Positions 52,159-62,642 of a stretch of DNA of 64,000 nt are shown here, in pieces. Numbering within the stretch: the stretch's first letter is position 1; every line of letters begins with the position of its first letter. The DNA lies in the NCBI GenBank assembly GCA_951799405.1, contig OX637345.1:1178001-1242000 (forward strand), in the 5' to 3' direction. Origin of the DNA: Agapetus fuscipes (Eukaryota > Arthropoda > Insecta > Trichoptera > Glossosomatidae). A program made the translations under genes and the position numbers. The notes beneath the pieces were generated by a model. That model searched no databases, was not told the DNA's origin, and saw only the letters and a program-made list of their open reading frames with translations.

Positions 52159-52317
52159 ATGACAACCAAATCACGCTCTAGAACCGCTTTTGTATATTCC
52201 ATACTTGCATGGTTTCTGTTATGCGTTTTCGCAATCGATAAGTTTGGACGCATTTTTTATACTCAGGATACAGTTGTTAAACAATTACTCGTATCTGCAA
52301 TATCGCAGAGAGAATAG
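52159..52317 (+). CDS. Candidate 52-aa single-pass membrane microprotein
   Basis: ATG at 52159 opens a 52-codon frame: a basic start (MTTKSRSRT), one membrane helix (AFVYSILAWFLLCVFAI) and a polar tail (DKFGRIFYTQDTVVK...SQRE). A T-rich tract and AAACAG at 52149 could be a splice acceptor just before the start. It overlaps no repeat found here and its codon use is less AT-biased than the flanks. I do not recognise a family; a chance frame of this length is possible. Confidence 0.25.
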   Translation: MTTKSRSRTAFVYSILAWFLLCVFAIDKFGRIFYTQDTVVKQLLVSAISQRE

Positions 52318-52394
52318 CAATGTCTTGTAAACACATTTATTTTCACAAGTAAAGAGCCAACCTTACGTCATCAATTTTATGAAAAACAAAACAA

Positions 52395-52520
52395 AATCGA
52401 AACTGTACATTGAATGAATTGAAAGAGGTATGTATCCAAGCATAGGAAGAAATGAAAGCACCTCTGCAGACTCTCTGGCCACCCTTAGCGGAATGGCGAC
52501 ATAGTTACAGCTGCGGAATA
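52395..52520 (+). mobile_element. RTE-B 3' end
   Basis: TTGAATGAATTGAAAGAGGT, CTCTGGCCACCCTTAGCGGA, ATGGCGACATAGTTACAG. Confidence 0.6.
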
Positions 52521-52904
52521 GGCATTTTAAATGAATTACAAATACTAACGACATAACAGTTGGCCTTATTAGAAGATTATTTTGTTAGACTATTTTTTCG
52601 CATGCAAACATGTCAAGCATGGATAATCGCTTATATCGAGCATGTCTATGGAATAATAGTACATAATTACGTTAATACATTTCTGGAATTTTTCATAGTT
52701 AAAAATATGGAAATTTTGGCCACATACATATTGTATATTGAATATTTTGTATTGTTTGTCTCTTATTGACAAATGTGACAATGATTTTTTTGTCATGCAG
52801 AAGCCTTCTGGTTTTTCCGAGCTAAAAATAAAATTCATTAAAAATCGAAATGAATGAATAAATTTTGTCATATTTTGGTATGTTATAGCTTTTAAAAAAA
52901 TAGC
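52521..52904. other. No recognised feature
   Basis: Two overlapping frames on opposite strands. Neither shows a domain. Confidence 0.3.
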
Positions 52905-53490
52905 ATCTATCTAAGTTGCAAAGATATATTAACACTTAAAATTCATATTAAATGTATGCCCACAAACAGACACGTGTTAGTTCACATTTACAAATGCTGC
53001 ATGTCTATAATCTTAATCTAAGCTGCAAAGATAATATCGCACGTTTAATAATAAAGAGCAATAACTCAAAAAACATGAATGTTGGAAAATCACGTTTGAA
53101 GTTCAGACAACCAGTACAACTTGTATGGGATGAAAAAGGCGGCCGATGTTTTATCTCGGTTATATTCGTCCAAATTGAACGGCTGTCGCATTCTACCTAT
53201 TCTTCTTGCATTGTTCTTGCGTTTTATTACAAAATCTCGATTTTCCCAATTTTCGAGTTATTTCTCTTTATTATTAAGCGTGCGATATGTTAAAATTTAA
53301 GGCACATAATGCATACCCGCAGTCAGGCATATCATATCTAGGTTCGCGCATACACATTCTGCATCTGTGCATACAAATAAAAAAAGAAAAAAAAACCCTC
53401 ACATGAACATAAACCTTGCAGCTCCTGCCGTCTTTCTTTTTACAGCACGGGGGGTCAACCTCATACAAACTTATCAGTCAAGGAGCGTTT
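52905..53490 (-). repeat. Two decayed A-tails around MITE-5
   Basis: 52905-53005 is a 3' A-tail piece. 53006-53033 begins a second (AATCTAAGCTGCAAAG), which resumes after the MITE at 53289 and ends CAAACTTATCAGTCAAGGAG. Confidence 0.7.
53034..53288. mobile_element. MITE-5, 255 bp, inside an A-tail
   Basis: Left ATATCGCACGTTTAATAATA and right TATTATTAAGCGTGCGATAT are inverted over about 34 bp (then AAGAGCAATAACTC / GAGTTATTTCTCTT). No other copy is seen in the window. Confidence 0.8.
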
Positions 53491-53491
53491 T

Positions 53492-53560
53492 TAAAAATTA
53501 AAATCCAAACCTCAAATGAACATAAGCCCTGCAACTTTTGCTGGCCCTTATAACATTTAA
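53492..53560 (-). repeat. A-tail fragment
   Basis: AAATCCAAACCTCAAATGAA to CCCTGCAACTTTTGCTGG. Confidence 0.6.
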
Positions 53561-53627
53561 TTGGGGTCGGCACAAAATTAGAAAATATTTTTGTTTCACG
53601 TCTGAAAAACGTCATAATTATTTTATC

Positions 53628-53882
53628 TAATCCTATCTAATCTAAGCTGCAAAGATATATATCATTTAAGATTTATATTAAATGCATTCCCACAAGCAGA
53701 TATGTACAATTTCGCGCTAACACATGCCGCATGTGGACCTACAATATAAAAACTCAATCTCAAATGAACATAAGCCTTGCAACTCTTGCCGTCCTTCCCT
53801 GAAACAGGGGTGACATTGGCAAAGTGAACCATTTTTTTACAGTATGGGTGGTCAGCCGCATAACAACCTATAAGTCAAGTCT
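53628..53882 (-). repeat. A-tail copy
   Basis: Complete, TATCTAATCTAAGCTGCAAA to CAACCTATAAGTCAAGTC. Confidence 0.85.
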
Positions 53883-53884
53883 TA

Positions 53885-54110
53885 ATATTAGTGTGCGTTT
53901 TCCCTAGCAACCTGGCCGTGAAAAGTCGTGTTAATTGTCTGTGGAATTTGTGCCTAGTTTATAAGTAAAGGAAGAAAACTACAAATTATTTTAAGTCTGT
54001 ATACAAATGGGATGACACTAGTTGCTAGGGAATAGGCAAACAAATATCTTGTTATTAGTTGCTAAGGACCGCAGTCCTATGGAAGTGTGACGTGTGCTCG
54101 CCGAGAAACA
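53885..54110. repeat. Inverted-repeat element with CCTAGCAAC ends
   Basis: TTTCCCTAGCAACCTGGCC and AGTTGCTAGGGAATAGGC face each other. A related piece is at 24195-24300. Confidence 0.4.
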
Positions 54111-54320
54111 ATATTAATTCATATTTTAAGGTTAAAATAATTATCACATTATTTTTATTTGCTTTATTCATTTTTTTTTATTTGACGGCATTTGACACTT
54201 TCCCTCAAAAATTCACTTTCTTTAAAAGTAAACAGAATCCGAACATTTCGTTATAGTGCAAACATACGGTCATATAAAAAATACTTTCTCACATAATCAA
54301 TCCTTTTTATTTATTTGCAG

Positions 54321-54330
54321 ATAAATCAAA
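54321..54330 (+). other. 5' UTR part of YGPP gene exon
   Basis: TTATTTATTTGCAG at 54307-54320 is a strong acceptor directly before ATAAATCAAA-ATG, so a non-coding first exon and the promoter lie further left, not located. Confidence 0.55.
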
Positions 54331-57300
54331 ATGAGGCTGAATATCTGCTATTGCGTGATTCTGGCTTCAATATGTCTTCATCAAGCGCATTCCTTCCTTT
54401 TGGGTCTGGAAGATCTGACGTCATTATTCACAGATGTATGTAGAAAATCTTTCTAAAAATATTATATTTTGTAATAAATCAGAGAATTATACTTGTATTA
54501 ACATCTGTGTGTTGTCATTAAAAGCTTTTTATATACACTATTCACTTATTTACAAAGTTTTATCTAAGACACAAACCATTTTCTAAAGTAGGGTAGTAAG
54601 CAAACTTGTGTATAATGTTTTGTAAAAGCTTTTACAATATTTCGCTAGATGGCAGTATACAAATTATTGTATTGATATTTTTTTTTAGAACACAAATAAA
54701 GAAGAAAAAGACCACGCATCATCACAATCTTACTATGGTATTTGGCAGAGAGCGTATGCCCCTTCAGCAGAATATGGCACACCAAATACAGCATACGGCC
54801 CTCCAAAACCGGTATACGGTCCCCCTCAACCGGTTTATGGACCTCCAAAACCGGTTTATGGCCCTCCAAAACCGGTATACGGGCCTCCGAAGCCGGTGTA
54901 TGGAGTTCCTTCTGAAACATACGGACCTCCAGCTGCCGTGTATGGAGCTCCTGAACCATTTTTTGGTCCTCCTTCCCATTTGTACTCCAATAATGAAGTC
55001 TACACGGGTCCTGAGGAATGGCTTCAAGAGGAGGAGCAGCCCGAAAAGAATCTGGTGGAGAATATCGGGGAATTCATAGCCAATGCTGGGAAGAACTTTT
55101 TTCCACATGAAGAAAAGGAAAAACATGAAGTTGTGAGTATAATTATTTTATTGAAATCCTGTGCGGGAGACTCCCTAGATTTCAGAGACTCTAGGGCAGC
55201 GGTATTCAAACTTTATGCTACCACGCTCCCTAAAAATAAATTTGTTTTTCGCGCCTCCCTTTGTACGTTTTATTTTTTTTCGCGCCTCTCTTTATAAGTT
55301 TTATTTCTTAATATTCATACTAATGTAGACACATTTTTGGCGCCTCCCTTGGCCATAGCTCGCGCCTCCCCTAGGAGGCGCGCCCCCCAGTTTGGAAAGC
55401 GCTGCTCTAGGGGTCTATGACAAAATATGTTGTTGTGCTACAGAGGTGTTAACGAGCTTGGTCGTCTCAACGAAGCGCCAATACTCAAGCAAGACCCAGT
55501 CGCTGTAAGGCTGGTTGGACCTTTAGTTATCGGTTTGTGGTACAGGTTTATGATTTTTTTAACCAGCGAAGAGCATAGGTATTTGAAAATTGAATTGGTA
55601 TATTTTTTGTGCTCCGCTGGGATTCGAACCCACAACCTTCCAGTTACGAGTCTTAATTAATAATTATTGTCAAGCATGTAAATTTCAAAAAGATTTGATT
55701 ACCCACAATTTGAAAGCACAACATTTTCTGTAAAATAAATTCTACTATAAGCAATTGCTTTGTAATATTTTTGCTTTAAAATAACTTTTATTTCAGGACC
55801 TACATTTGAATAAAAACAAATTTCTTATCTGTAGATAAAATCACAATATCTTTGTTTTTTTTTTAATTAAGTACAATTTTATGTCTGCATATTCAAGTAT
55901 TTAAGTAATTTATCAACAAATAAAAAATGGTTTACAATAAAGTATTTAATAAAGTGAATTAAAACAATGTTTTACCATTTATATTTTTAAATATTTATAA
56001 TGGTTTACAAGTTTATCATAAAAAATATTATTATCTATAGATGAAAGATATAAAGTTGAAATACTTTTTAATTTCTTCAAGGTCCACCACATTCACACAT
56101 ACGATGTCATTCACGAACCTTCGTTTGAGCAGTTTTCTGCAGTAAGTCACGAAGATATGTATTTTGATAATTTCAGTTGCTCAACTAAAAACTCATCTCC
56201 TTAACTTATCTAAAGATAATCATTTCATAAATACATATCTCTTGAACACTAAATTCTTAATTATATCTTATAAAGCTCATCTAAAATATTAAGTCTCTAA
56301 TTATCAACTAACACTGGTCTACTAAACTTATCTACAGAAATTCTTACATTGATACATCCCTTAAATATTTTATTTTAATCATACATTAACTCATCTAAGA
56401 TGTTATGTTTTTAGTTTATGAACTTAAAACTCATCTTTTAAACTCTTATATAGATAATCATTTCATTGATATTTTTTGTTATCATATCTCCTTTTATGTT
56501 TTCAGCTTATCAACTTTAATCTCATCTACTAAGCTTATCTAAAGATAATCATTTCATGAGAATACTGTACTTTTAAGATCATCTAAAATTTTACGTTTTC
56601 CATTATTTCTACATAAAAAAGGTGAAGGATTCCATATCATCTGTAATACATGTATTTGCATATATTTTTATTTTTTTATATTTTATGTATGTATTTATGT
56701 ATATAAGTATTGTATGTATATAATAGGTATTTTTCTATCAATTTTGAAAAAAAAAAACATTACATTACTTGGATAAAAAGAAAAGTTGTAGTCTACTCAC
56801 ACGTCACACACAATCTAAAAAGTAATATGAATCATTTCAAGCAAATTAAAAGTGAACTAAAGATGATAGAAAAACTCATCTACAGATAGGAAAAAAAAAG
56901 ATAATATGTACCTACAGCTACTTTTTGAAAACCGCTTATATAAAATAAACGAAGAAATTGTTGAAGTACCTACAACTTTTTATCCAGATTTTAGAAAAAA
57001 TCATGCATGACGACGGTTAAAAGGAAGAAGGACATGAGCTTTTGGTGAAAAATGAATGCATCCTACTTAAAATTTTCCGCTCTTTCTAATGTGCTAACTC
57101 CCATAGCTATACGATGATTTTTGTGCTGTTTATGCCCAAACAAACAACTGCGTTTTCCAAGTACGGTTTTGGTGTAACCGACAAGATTTTGGCCTTGTTT
57201 GTCCTAAAGGCGCTTGTGACATAAAAAAATCGTAAAACCACATTGATAGGAATGCCAATAAATGCCTTATTTTTTAAAATTTTGGAGCTGTTTCGATTTT

Positions 57301-59167
57301 AACGACATGATAAAAAATAAAAAAAGTTACGCCATTTTTCTGCAATGCCAAACTTTAAACTGCTCTCCTGAACAATTCAGTTTATGTCGCTTACACTGCC
57401 CTAGTGCCTTTTAACCGTCGATGTCATTTTTTTTTATTAATGACTATTCTTCTTCTTCTTCTATCCATACATGAAATATTTACTAGAGAGAGTAATATAA
57501 AACTCAATTCTAATCATGTTAAATCCGTTGTCCACTGGTCAACTGGTCTATACTACATTCTATCAAACAAGCTGCATTTTTTTTTTGAGACAATATTCAA
57601 AGATATTATTTCAAATTAAATTCCATTGCCTCTAAGTAACTCTATGTAATTTTGCGCTTGTACATAATCTTTTTTATAATGGCAGTAATTTGGTTAACGT
57701 CTCAATTGTGAAAATAAATTGCTAACTCCCGTTTCATTTTCAGAAAGGCTACTCCTATGGCCATCACGAGGAAAAGCCAAAGGTGAGTAAGTGAAACTTT
57801 TACTTTGTTACCCTTTTCGTTTCTTGATGATGATGATGATGATGATGAGTTGATGATTTCTTTATAGCGCCGTTTCGTGATGTAGTCACTCCAAGGGCGC
57901 TTGTGCAAACGATGCCAGAAATTTTCTTGTCTTCAGTGCATTCCGTAACTTTCCATGGTCCTCTAGCTCTCTCACATGACGTGGCAGGTGGTTCCAGGCC
58001 AGAGGACCAGCAACTGCAAATGCACGCTCTCTTCTTGAGATCTTGGTTGAGTCCTGCTGGTCTGTTGGTCCTCTTGCCTCTCCCCTGTGACTGTTTTCTG
58101 CAGGTTCCTCATATACGTTACAATTTTTATCTAAAATAAATACACAACTTTATAATAATTACTTCTTCTTTTTTCAGGATGATCCATTTATCACGAAGGT
58201 TTCCCTATTGATACACAACGCAGTCCAAATGGTGAACTATTTCTCTCGTTTCATGTTGTCTTATTGTTACGAGCTTGGAGTACTTACGTGCGCTTGTACA
58301 TGCATACATAGTGCGTAGAACAATCTGGCTCTAGTATAATGGTGGTAGTCTTACGAACTGTGAATTCGAATTACTTATGTGCGCCTGTACAGGTACAATA
58401 GTGTGTGTAGAACAGTCCAGTATGATATATCATGGTAGTGTAGCAGCTGTCTAGTATAATCAAGAACATGCAATAATGGTCTCTTTTGTATATATATATC
58501 AGGCTAATTTATTTTTTAATTACACATGATAAGAGAGCGCCGTTTTGTGAGTGTCACACCTCAAGGGCCCTCTCCGATCACGGATAAGACTTTTGTACCT
58601 ATATATACGGGCTGCAGTGGCGCGGAGGGGATTATCAATTATTGTTAATTAAATCAATTCCGTTAAAATAAATAATTGCAGTTTAATTAAAAGAAAACCC
58701 CCATTAAAATCGTAACAACTGGTGTCAGGACGTTTGGGGCTTAGTTTGGTTATCAAGAAAACAAATTAAAAATTAATAAAACAAAAATCATCAACCCAAG
58801 AAACCAGTGTCCATTAATGCGTGTATATTACCTAATTAAAATAAAATTAATAAATCAAGTGATAATAAAACAACGCCTTATTAGAATGGTTTTAGTTCTA
58901 TAAAATTAATTGGAAATCAAATATGAATTTTCACAGTGTGAATACAAAAACCATACAAGATATAAAAATATTTACATTCATTAAATTGAGGAAAAACTAC
59001 ACGGCATTACACCAACTTCTTGTCCATTTTTTTAAAAATTATTTTGTTTTTTTTTTTTCATTTCTGACTATTTATTTTTGTTATTTCAGTTGGTCAGAGC
59101 TGTGAGGAGTACGTCTGAATACGTACAGAAAGGAGCAGCGAAGTTAAACACTGAACTGGACATCTAG
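54331..59167 (+). CDS. Secreted PVYGPP-repeat protein, six coding exons
   Basis: Exons (all joined in phase 0): 54331-54435, 54689-55132, 56082-56141, 57744-57782, 58178-58231 and 59090-59167, giving 259 residues. Donors are GTATGT, GTGAGT, GTAAGT, GTGAGT and GTGAAC; acceptors are T-rich with AG. For exon 5 a weaker donor after 58198 (GTTTCC) would give 248 residues. Residues 1-21 are a signal peptide (MRLNICYCVILASICLHQAH, S). Residues 70-112 hold tandem PKPVYGPP units, with weaker YGPP/YGAP/FGPP units to ~129. An acidic part (EEWLQEEEQPEK) follows, then a His-rich piece (VHHIHTYDVIHEP, YGHHEEKPK) and an amphipathic C-terminus (LVRAVRSTSEYVQKGAAKL). YGPP repeats are common in insect cuticle, eggshell and other secreted matrix proteins, so an extracellular structural role is inferred. 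No cysteines occur after the signal. The family is not identified more closely. Confidence 0.78.
55145..55650 (-). repeat. SINE-2 in intron 2, split by a hAT element
   Basis: On the minus strand: GGGTTCGAATCCCAGCGGAG, CTTCGCTGGTTAAAAAAATC, GGTCCAACCAGCCTTACAGC. After the hAT insert the end is TCCCGCACAGGATTTC (55150-55180). Confidence 0.85.
55197..55404. mobile_element. Non-autonomous hAT element, 208 bp, 8-bp target duplication
   Basis: CAGCGGTATTCAAACTTTAT at the left and CAGTTTGGAAAGCGCTG at the right are imperfect inverted hAT termini. CTCTAGGG flanks both sides (55189-55196 and 55405-55412). The interior repeats CGCGCCTCCCTTTGTA-type text three times. Confidence 0.9.
56165..56600 (+). 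repeat. Degenerate ~120-bp tandem repeats in intron 3
   Basis: The motif ACTCATCT...CTTATCTAAAGATAATCATT and TCAT recurs four times (about 56190, 56330, 56440, 56520) with much drift. Confidence 0.6.
57010..57423. mobile_element. MITE-2, third copy, in intron 3
   Basis: CGACGGTTAAAAGGAAGAAG and CTAGTGCCTTTTAACCGTCG. The interior GTGTAACCGACAAGATTTTG and CCTAAAGGCGCTTGTGACAT agrees with the other copies. Confidence 0.85.
57840..58105 (-). pseudogene. L2/CR1-like LINE 3' end in intron 4
   Basis: On the minus strand the frame reads FAVAGPLAWNHLPRHVREL and EDHGKLRNALKTRKFLASFA, QAPLE and a stop, then GGCGCTATAAAGAAATCATC and a (CAT)n tail at 57825-57845. Confidence 0.8.
58265..58717 (+). mobile_element. 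Gypsy-type LTR in intron 5
   Basis: Starts TGTTACG and ends CGTAACA. A TATA-like CCTATATATACGGGC is near 58598, and AATAAATAATTG precedes the end. The U3 part holds a ~105-bp direct repeat (CTTACGTGCGCTTGTACATG and its variant CTTATGTGCGCCTGTACAGG). No internal coding region follows. Confidence 0.7.
58720..58733 (+). other. Primer-binding site behind the LTR
   Basis: TGGTGTCAGGACG begins 2 bases after the LTR end. TGGTGTCAGRA-type sites are usual in metazoan Gypsy elements. The site marks this as a 5' LTR whose internal region has been lost. Confidence 0.6.
58734..59089 (+). other. Rest of intron 5
   Basis: AT-rich, with AATTTTCACAGTGTGAATAC at 58925 shared with the 46478 element, and a long T tract before the exon 6 acceptor. 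Confidence 0.4.
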
Positions 59168-59445
59168 ACTAAATAAAAAGGTTACACAATCATCATCAAC
59201 ATCATCATTGTGGTATCAACTTGATGTGGATCTTGGCTCCAATAAAATTAATTCAACAATCTAAATAGAATCATCTAGAAACTCATAGTCTTCTTGTTCA
59301 ATGGACTAAATAAATAGATTTTATAATCATCATCGACATCATCATTGTGGCATCAACTTAAAGTGGATCTTGACTTCAATAAAATTTGATATCACAGTCG
59401 AAAAATAATCATCTAGAAATTCATCATAATCTTATTGTCCTTCAA
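59168..59445 (+). promoter_or_regulatory. 3' UTR with tandemly duplicated poly(A) signals
   Basis: A ~137-bp block (GGACTAAATAAA, CATCATCATTGTGGYATCAA, GTGGATCTTGRCT, CAATAAAATT) occurs twice in tandem after the stop. AATAAA signals lie at 59172, about 59240, 59309 and 59378. The transcript could end at any of them. Confidence 0.6.
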
Positions 59446-59607
59446 TGGAACTACAACCCACATCGAGGCTTAACCAATGGCAACGCTGTCTATCAAAGAA
59501 CTTGTAAAACAGTCTGCTATGATTGTATCCAGCCGTGGATCTTTCTTCTTCCATGTCGTATTTATAAATCAACATTTGAGATTAATAGCAAATTTATGCC
59601 TACATGA

Positions 59608-59780
59608 AAAAAAAAAGGTCCATCCAGCCTTACAGCAACTTGGTCTTGCTTGAGTATTGTCGCTTTGTAGCATCAACCAAGCTCGTACACCTCTGCGGTA
59701 CTACAACAAGTGTCCTAGACCCTTAGAGTCTCTAGAATCTAGGGAGTCTCCCGCACAGGATTTCTAAAAAAAAAAATTAA
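59608..59780 (+). repeat. SINE-2 3' half
   Basis: GGTCCATCCAGCCTTACAGC, GTCGCTTTGTAGCATCAACC, TCTAGAATCTAGGGAGTCTC and poly(A). It closely matches 13150-13320. Confidence 0.75.
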
Positions 59781-59784
59781 AAGA

Positions 59785-59915
59785 TGACACATACAAATTC
59801 TCGCTTACACATTCTTCTGCATGTGAACTTAGAACATAAAAACTCCAATCCCAAATGAACATTAGCCCAGCAATTTTAGCCAACGATCCCTAAAACAACC
59901 TACATATAAGTCTTC
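59785..59915 (-). repeat. A-tail fragment, decayed
   Basis: ACACATTCTTCTGCATGTGA to AACAACCTACATATAAGTC. Confidence 0.6.
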
Positions 59916-59919
59916 ATCT

Positions 59920-61270
59920 TTATTTTTATTTTCAAGAGAGTGTAAATTAGAATATAATTAAGATAGAAACAAAAAAAAACAAATTTCTCTTGAGAAACTC
60001 AAAATCTTCGACGTTTCATAAGAGTTGTATAGAATGTCATCAGCGAACATTATTTGTATGTGAAGAAAAACAATTAAATTATTAATTATAAATAATTTAT
60101 TTATTTACGCTTCCCGTCAAAAATTCATAAATACCTATTAAGTTGTATTTTCTTTGAAATTAGTTGATTTCAAAGAAATAAGTTTAATTTAATTGTGAAT
60201 ACATGCTAAATATGTTTTTACAAAATATTTTAAATACTGTGTATGTATTTATTTTTTTGTTTATCTTTAAATCGTGAATACAAATATTTATTATTTAAAT
60301 TTAAAATGAAATACCTCACTGTAAATAAAAACAAACAACTTAATATGTAGGTAGGTAGTTTACATTTTTTGTTTTGTTATTTTTATGTTAAACAATTATT
60401 TTATTTTAGAAAATACAAGATTTTTTTTATTTTGTATTTCATTAAATCTGAATGTTTGAAAAAAATAAATTATTTTATGTGGAATAATCTAAATATAAAA
60501 AAATAAGTTTATGGTAGATGCTTATGTTTAAAAAAATGTTGAAAATAAAATTCAAAATCATTGTTTGTTTTGTTGATTATTATTTAATAAGATAAGCTGT
60601 AAACCATAATACTTAATTATTTATTTAAATAAAACATCTTTTTAAAGGATGGGTACCTCTAGTGTTTTTTTCTAATTTCATTTTTATTGGAAGACGTATT
60701 TTCATTTTATTAAAATTAAATAACATATCTTCAATTTTTATTTACAATTTATTTATTTATATTTTCTATTTATTTGTAAACTTATTTTTGAACAATAAAT
60801 ATTAAAAGTTACAAAAACGAATCAGAATATTTTATTTTTGCTGTCATTTTTAGAAAAATATTGTGACTGATACTGCAGCTCTCTTGCCAATCTGCTAGAG
60901 GTAGCCAAAACATCAGCATTGCTGTCTTAATTTTTTACTATCCTGAGTGAGAATTTCGACAATCCTGCGGACAAATAGCTAGATAAAAAGCGATAAAACA
61001 TGGCTGCGCGTGAGTTGATCTCACTGTCAAATTTTCTCCATATATAGTTGTCTACTATTTGTATGAAAAAAAAATTATAACGTATTCAGCTGATCACGCA
61101 CATTCATGTTTTATTGATCCCTATCTACTTCTACAATATACAAATGAAAGATTTGTTGATAATACTGTAACTGGCATACTTCTACAAATTCTTTGAATTC
61201 CTAAAGCGAGCACGATCCGGTTCGAAGGACCAAAATGTGGTTCGGTTTAGTTTAATGTATTTTTTGGTAG
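59920..61270. other. AT-rich, repeat-poor stretch
   Basis: No gene or repeat is recognised in about 1.35 kb. Confidence 0.35.
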
Positions 61271-61274
61271 TTTC

Positions 61275-61375
61275 ACTGTTAATAATAATAATAATAATAA
61301 TAATAAACTTTATTGTACACCACAAATAAATTACATTAAAATTATAAACTTTAAAATTATAAAATTATAAAAAAG
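61275..61375 (-). repeat. (TTA)n tail of an unidentified retroelement
   Basis: On the minus strand: TTTGTGGTGTACAATAAAGT followed by TT and about nine ATT units, the look of a LINE 3' end with a microsatellite tail. Confidence 0.5.
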
Positions 61376-61469
61376 TAGTTTCACTGTTATTCTTACTTAA
61401 AAAAATACATTTGTAATACTTAATCTTACTTGAAAAATTATGATGACATTTAAAAGTCATGTTCAATAC

Positions 61470-61635
61470 TTGTCCTCAACAGACACGTATAAGTTCTCGC
61501 TTACAAATGCTGCATGTGTACTTACAAATTAAATCCAAACTTAAAATGAACATAAGCTCAGCAACAGTTGTGCCATTGGTAAACATTTTTTGCAGCATGG
61601 ATGGTCAGCCTTATACTAACCTATAAGTCAAAGAA
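61470..61635 (-). repeat. A-tail copy, 3'-truncated and decayed
   Basis: ACAGACACGTATAAGTTCTC to TACTAACCTATAAGTCAAAG. Confidence 0.7.
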
Positions 61636-61639
61636 TATT

Positions 61640-62334
61640 CTATTTTCATCTATTAATTATTTATCACAAATAATAACTGCCAACTACAGTCAAAATATCT
61701 GTTATATACGAAGGCTGGCCACAAAGAGAGTAAAGAATACAATTTGACATTAAATAAATATATACTCTTGTAGGCTACCTACTGGCTAAATCTATTATAG
61801 CAATGAGCACTACATTCCTTGTGGTTGGTGTCTCCGCTAATTTAATTTATAAAAAGGTTACCGCCGCGGTCGCCAGATGTCAAACTACAGTTCAGACCAC
61901 GCTGCTTTCAAACTTTTTAAACAGGATAATTTAATTTTCATACCATGAAAAAATACCTTTTGCCAGAGGTCTGAAGCCTAACAAAAAAAAAGACTTTAAT
62001 GGGTCTAATTAAAGTCCGCTGACCTGAGTGGCTCCAAGCCTTTGACTGCACAATTTTATTAAAAATCCTTTGACAAAATCTTAATTAAAAAATTGAGTAA
62101 GTTCGTTGAAAAAAAAGATCTCTTTAAAAAGAAAGTCATTTGTGGCAAACGAATGACCTAATTATCTTTTTATTAAAGTGAATTTTCCGAAAAAAAAAAT
62201 TTTTCGCCGTCTCTCTTTCGTTTCAAAGAAATGGAATCTTGATGTAATGTGAAAAGAAAGAAATATGCTTACAAAATAAATTACAAAAACGTAAAATAAA
62301 ACACGTTTAGAAATAGCTGATTGACTCAAAAACG
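61640..62334. other. No recognised feature
   Basis: Nothing recognised. A 66-codon minus frame at 62162-62362 overlaps an A-tail and is not called. Confidence 0.3.
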
Positions 62335-62475
62335 ATTTGGATTTTGATTTGTAAGGACACATTCAGAATTTGTAAGCGCGAACTTACACGTGTTTGTTTG
62401 TGAGCATGCATTTGATATGAGTTTTGAATGTTGATATATCCTTGCAACTTAGATTAAAGATTATTATAGATTTTA
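62335..62475 (+). repeat. A-tail 3' half
   Basis: TTTGGATTTTGATTTGTAAG to CTTGCAACTTAGATTAAAGA. Confidence 0.75.
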
Positions 62476-62484
62476 GTATAGTAT

Positions 62485-62642
62485 ATGGCTTATGTTCATT
62501 TGAAAATTTGGTTTTTATATTGTAGGTCTATAGGCGGCATGTGTTTGAGCAAACTTATACGTGTCTGCTTGTGGGAATGCATTAAATATGAATCACAAAT
62601 GACATTTATTTTTGCAATTTAGATTTGGATTTAGAATAAGAT
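62485..62642 (+). repeat. A-tail 3' half
   Basis: GGCTTATGTTCATTTGAAAA to TTTTTGCAATTTAGATTTGG. Confidence 0.7.

Noticed and set aside
54645..55126. Minus-strand frames opposite the YGPP repeat exon
   Set aside because: Shadows of the repeat-coding exon; the plus strand has the signal peptide, splice sites and matching phases.
58535..58580. Similarity of GAGCGCCGTTTTGTGAGTG to the L2-like 3' end
   Set aside because: Short, and it lies inside the LTR bounded by TGTTACG and CGTAACA; likely chance.
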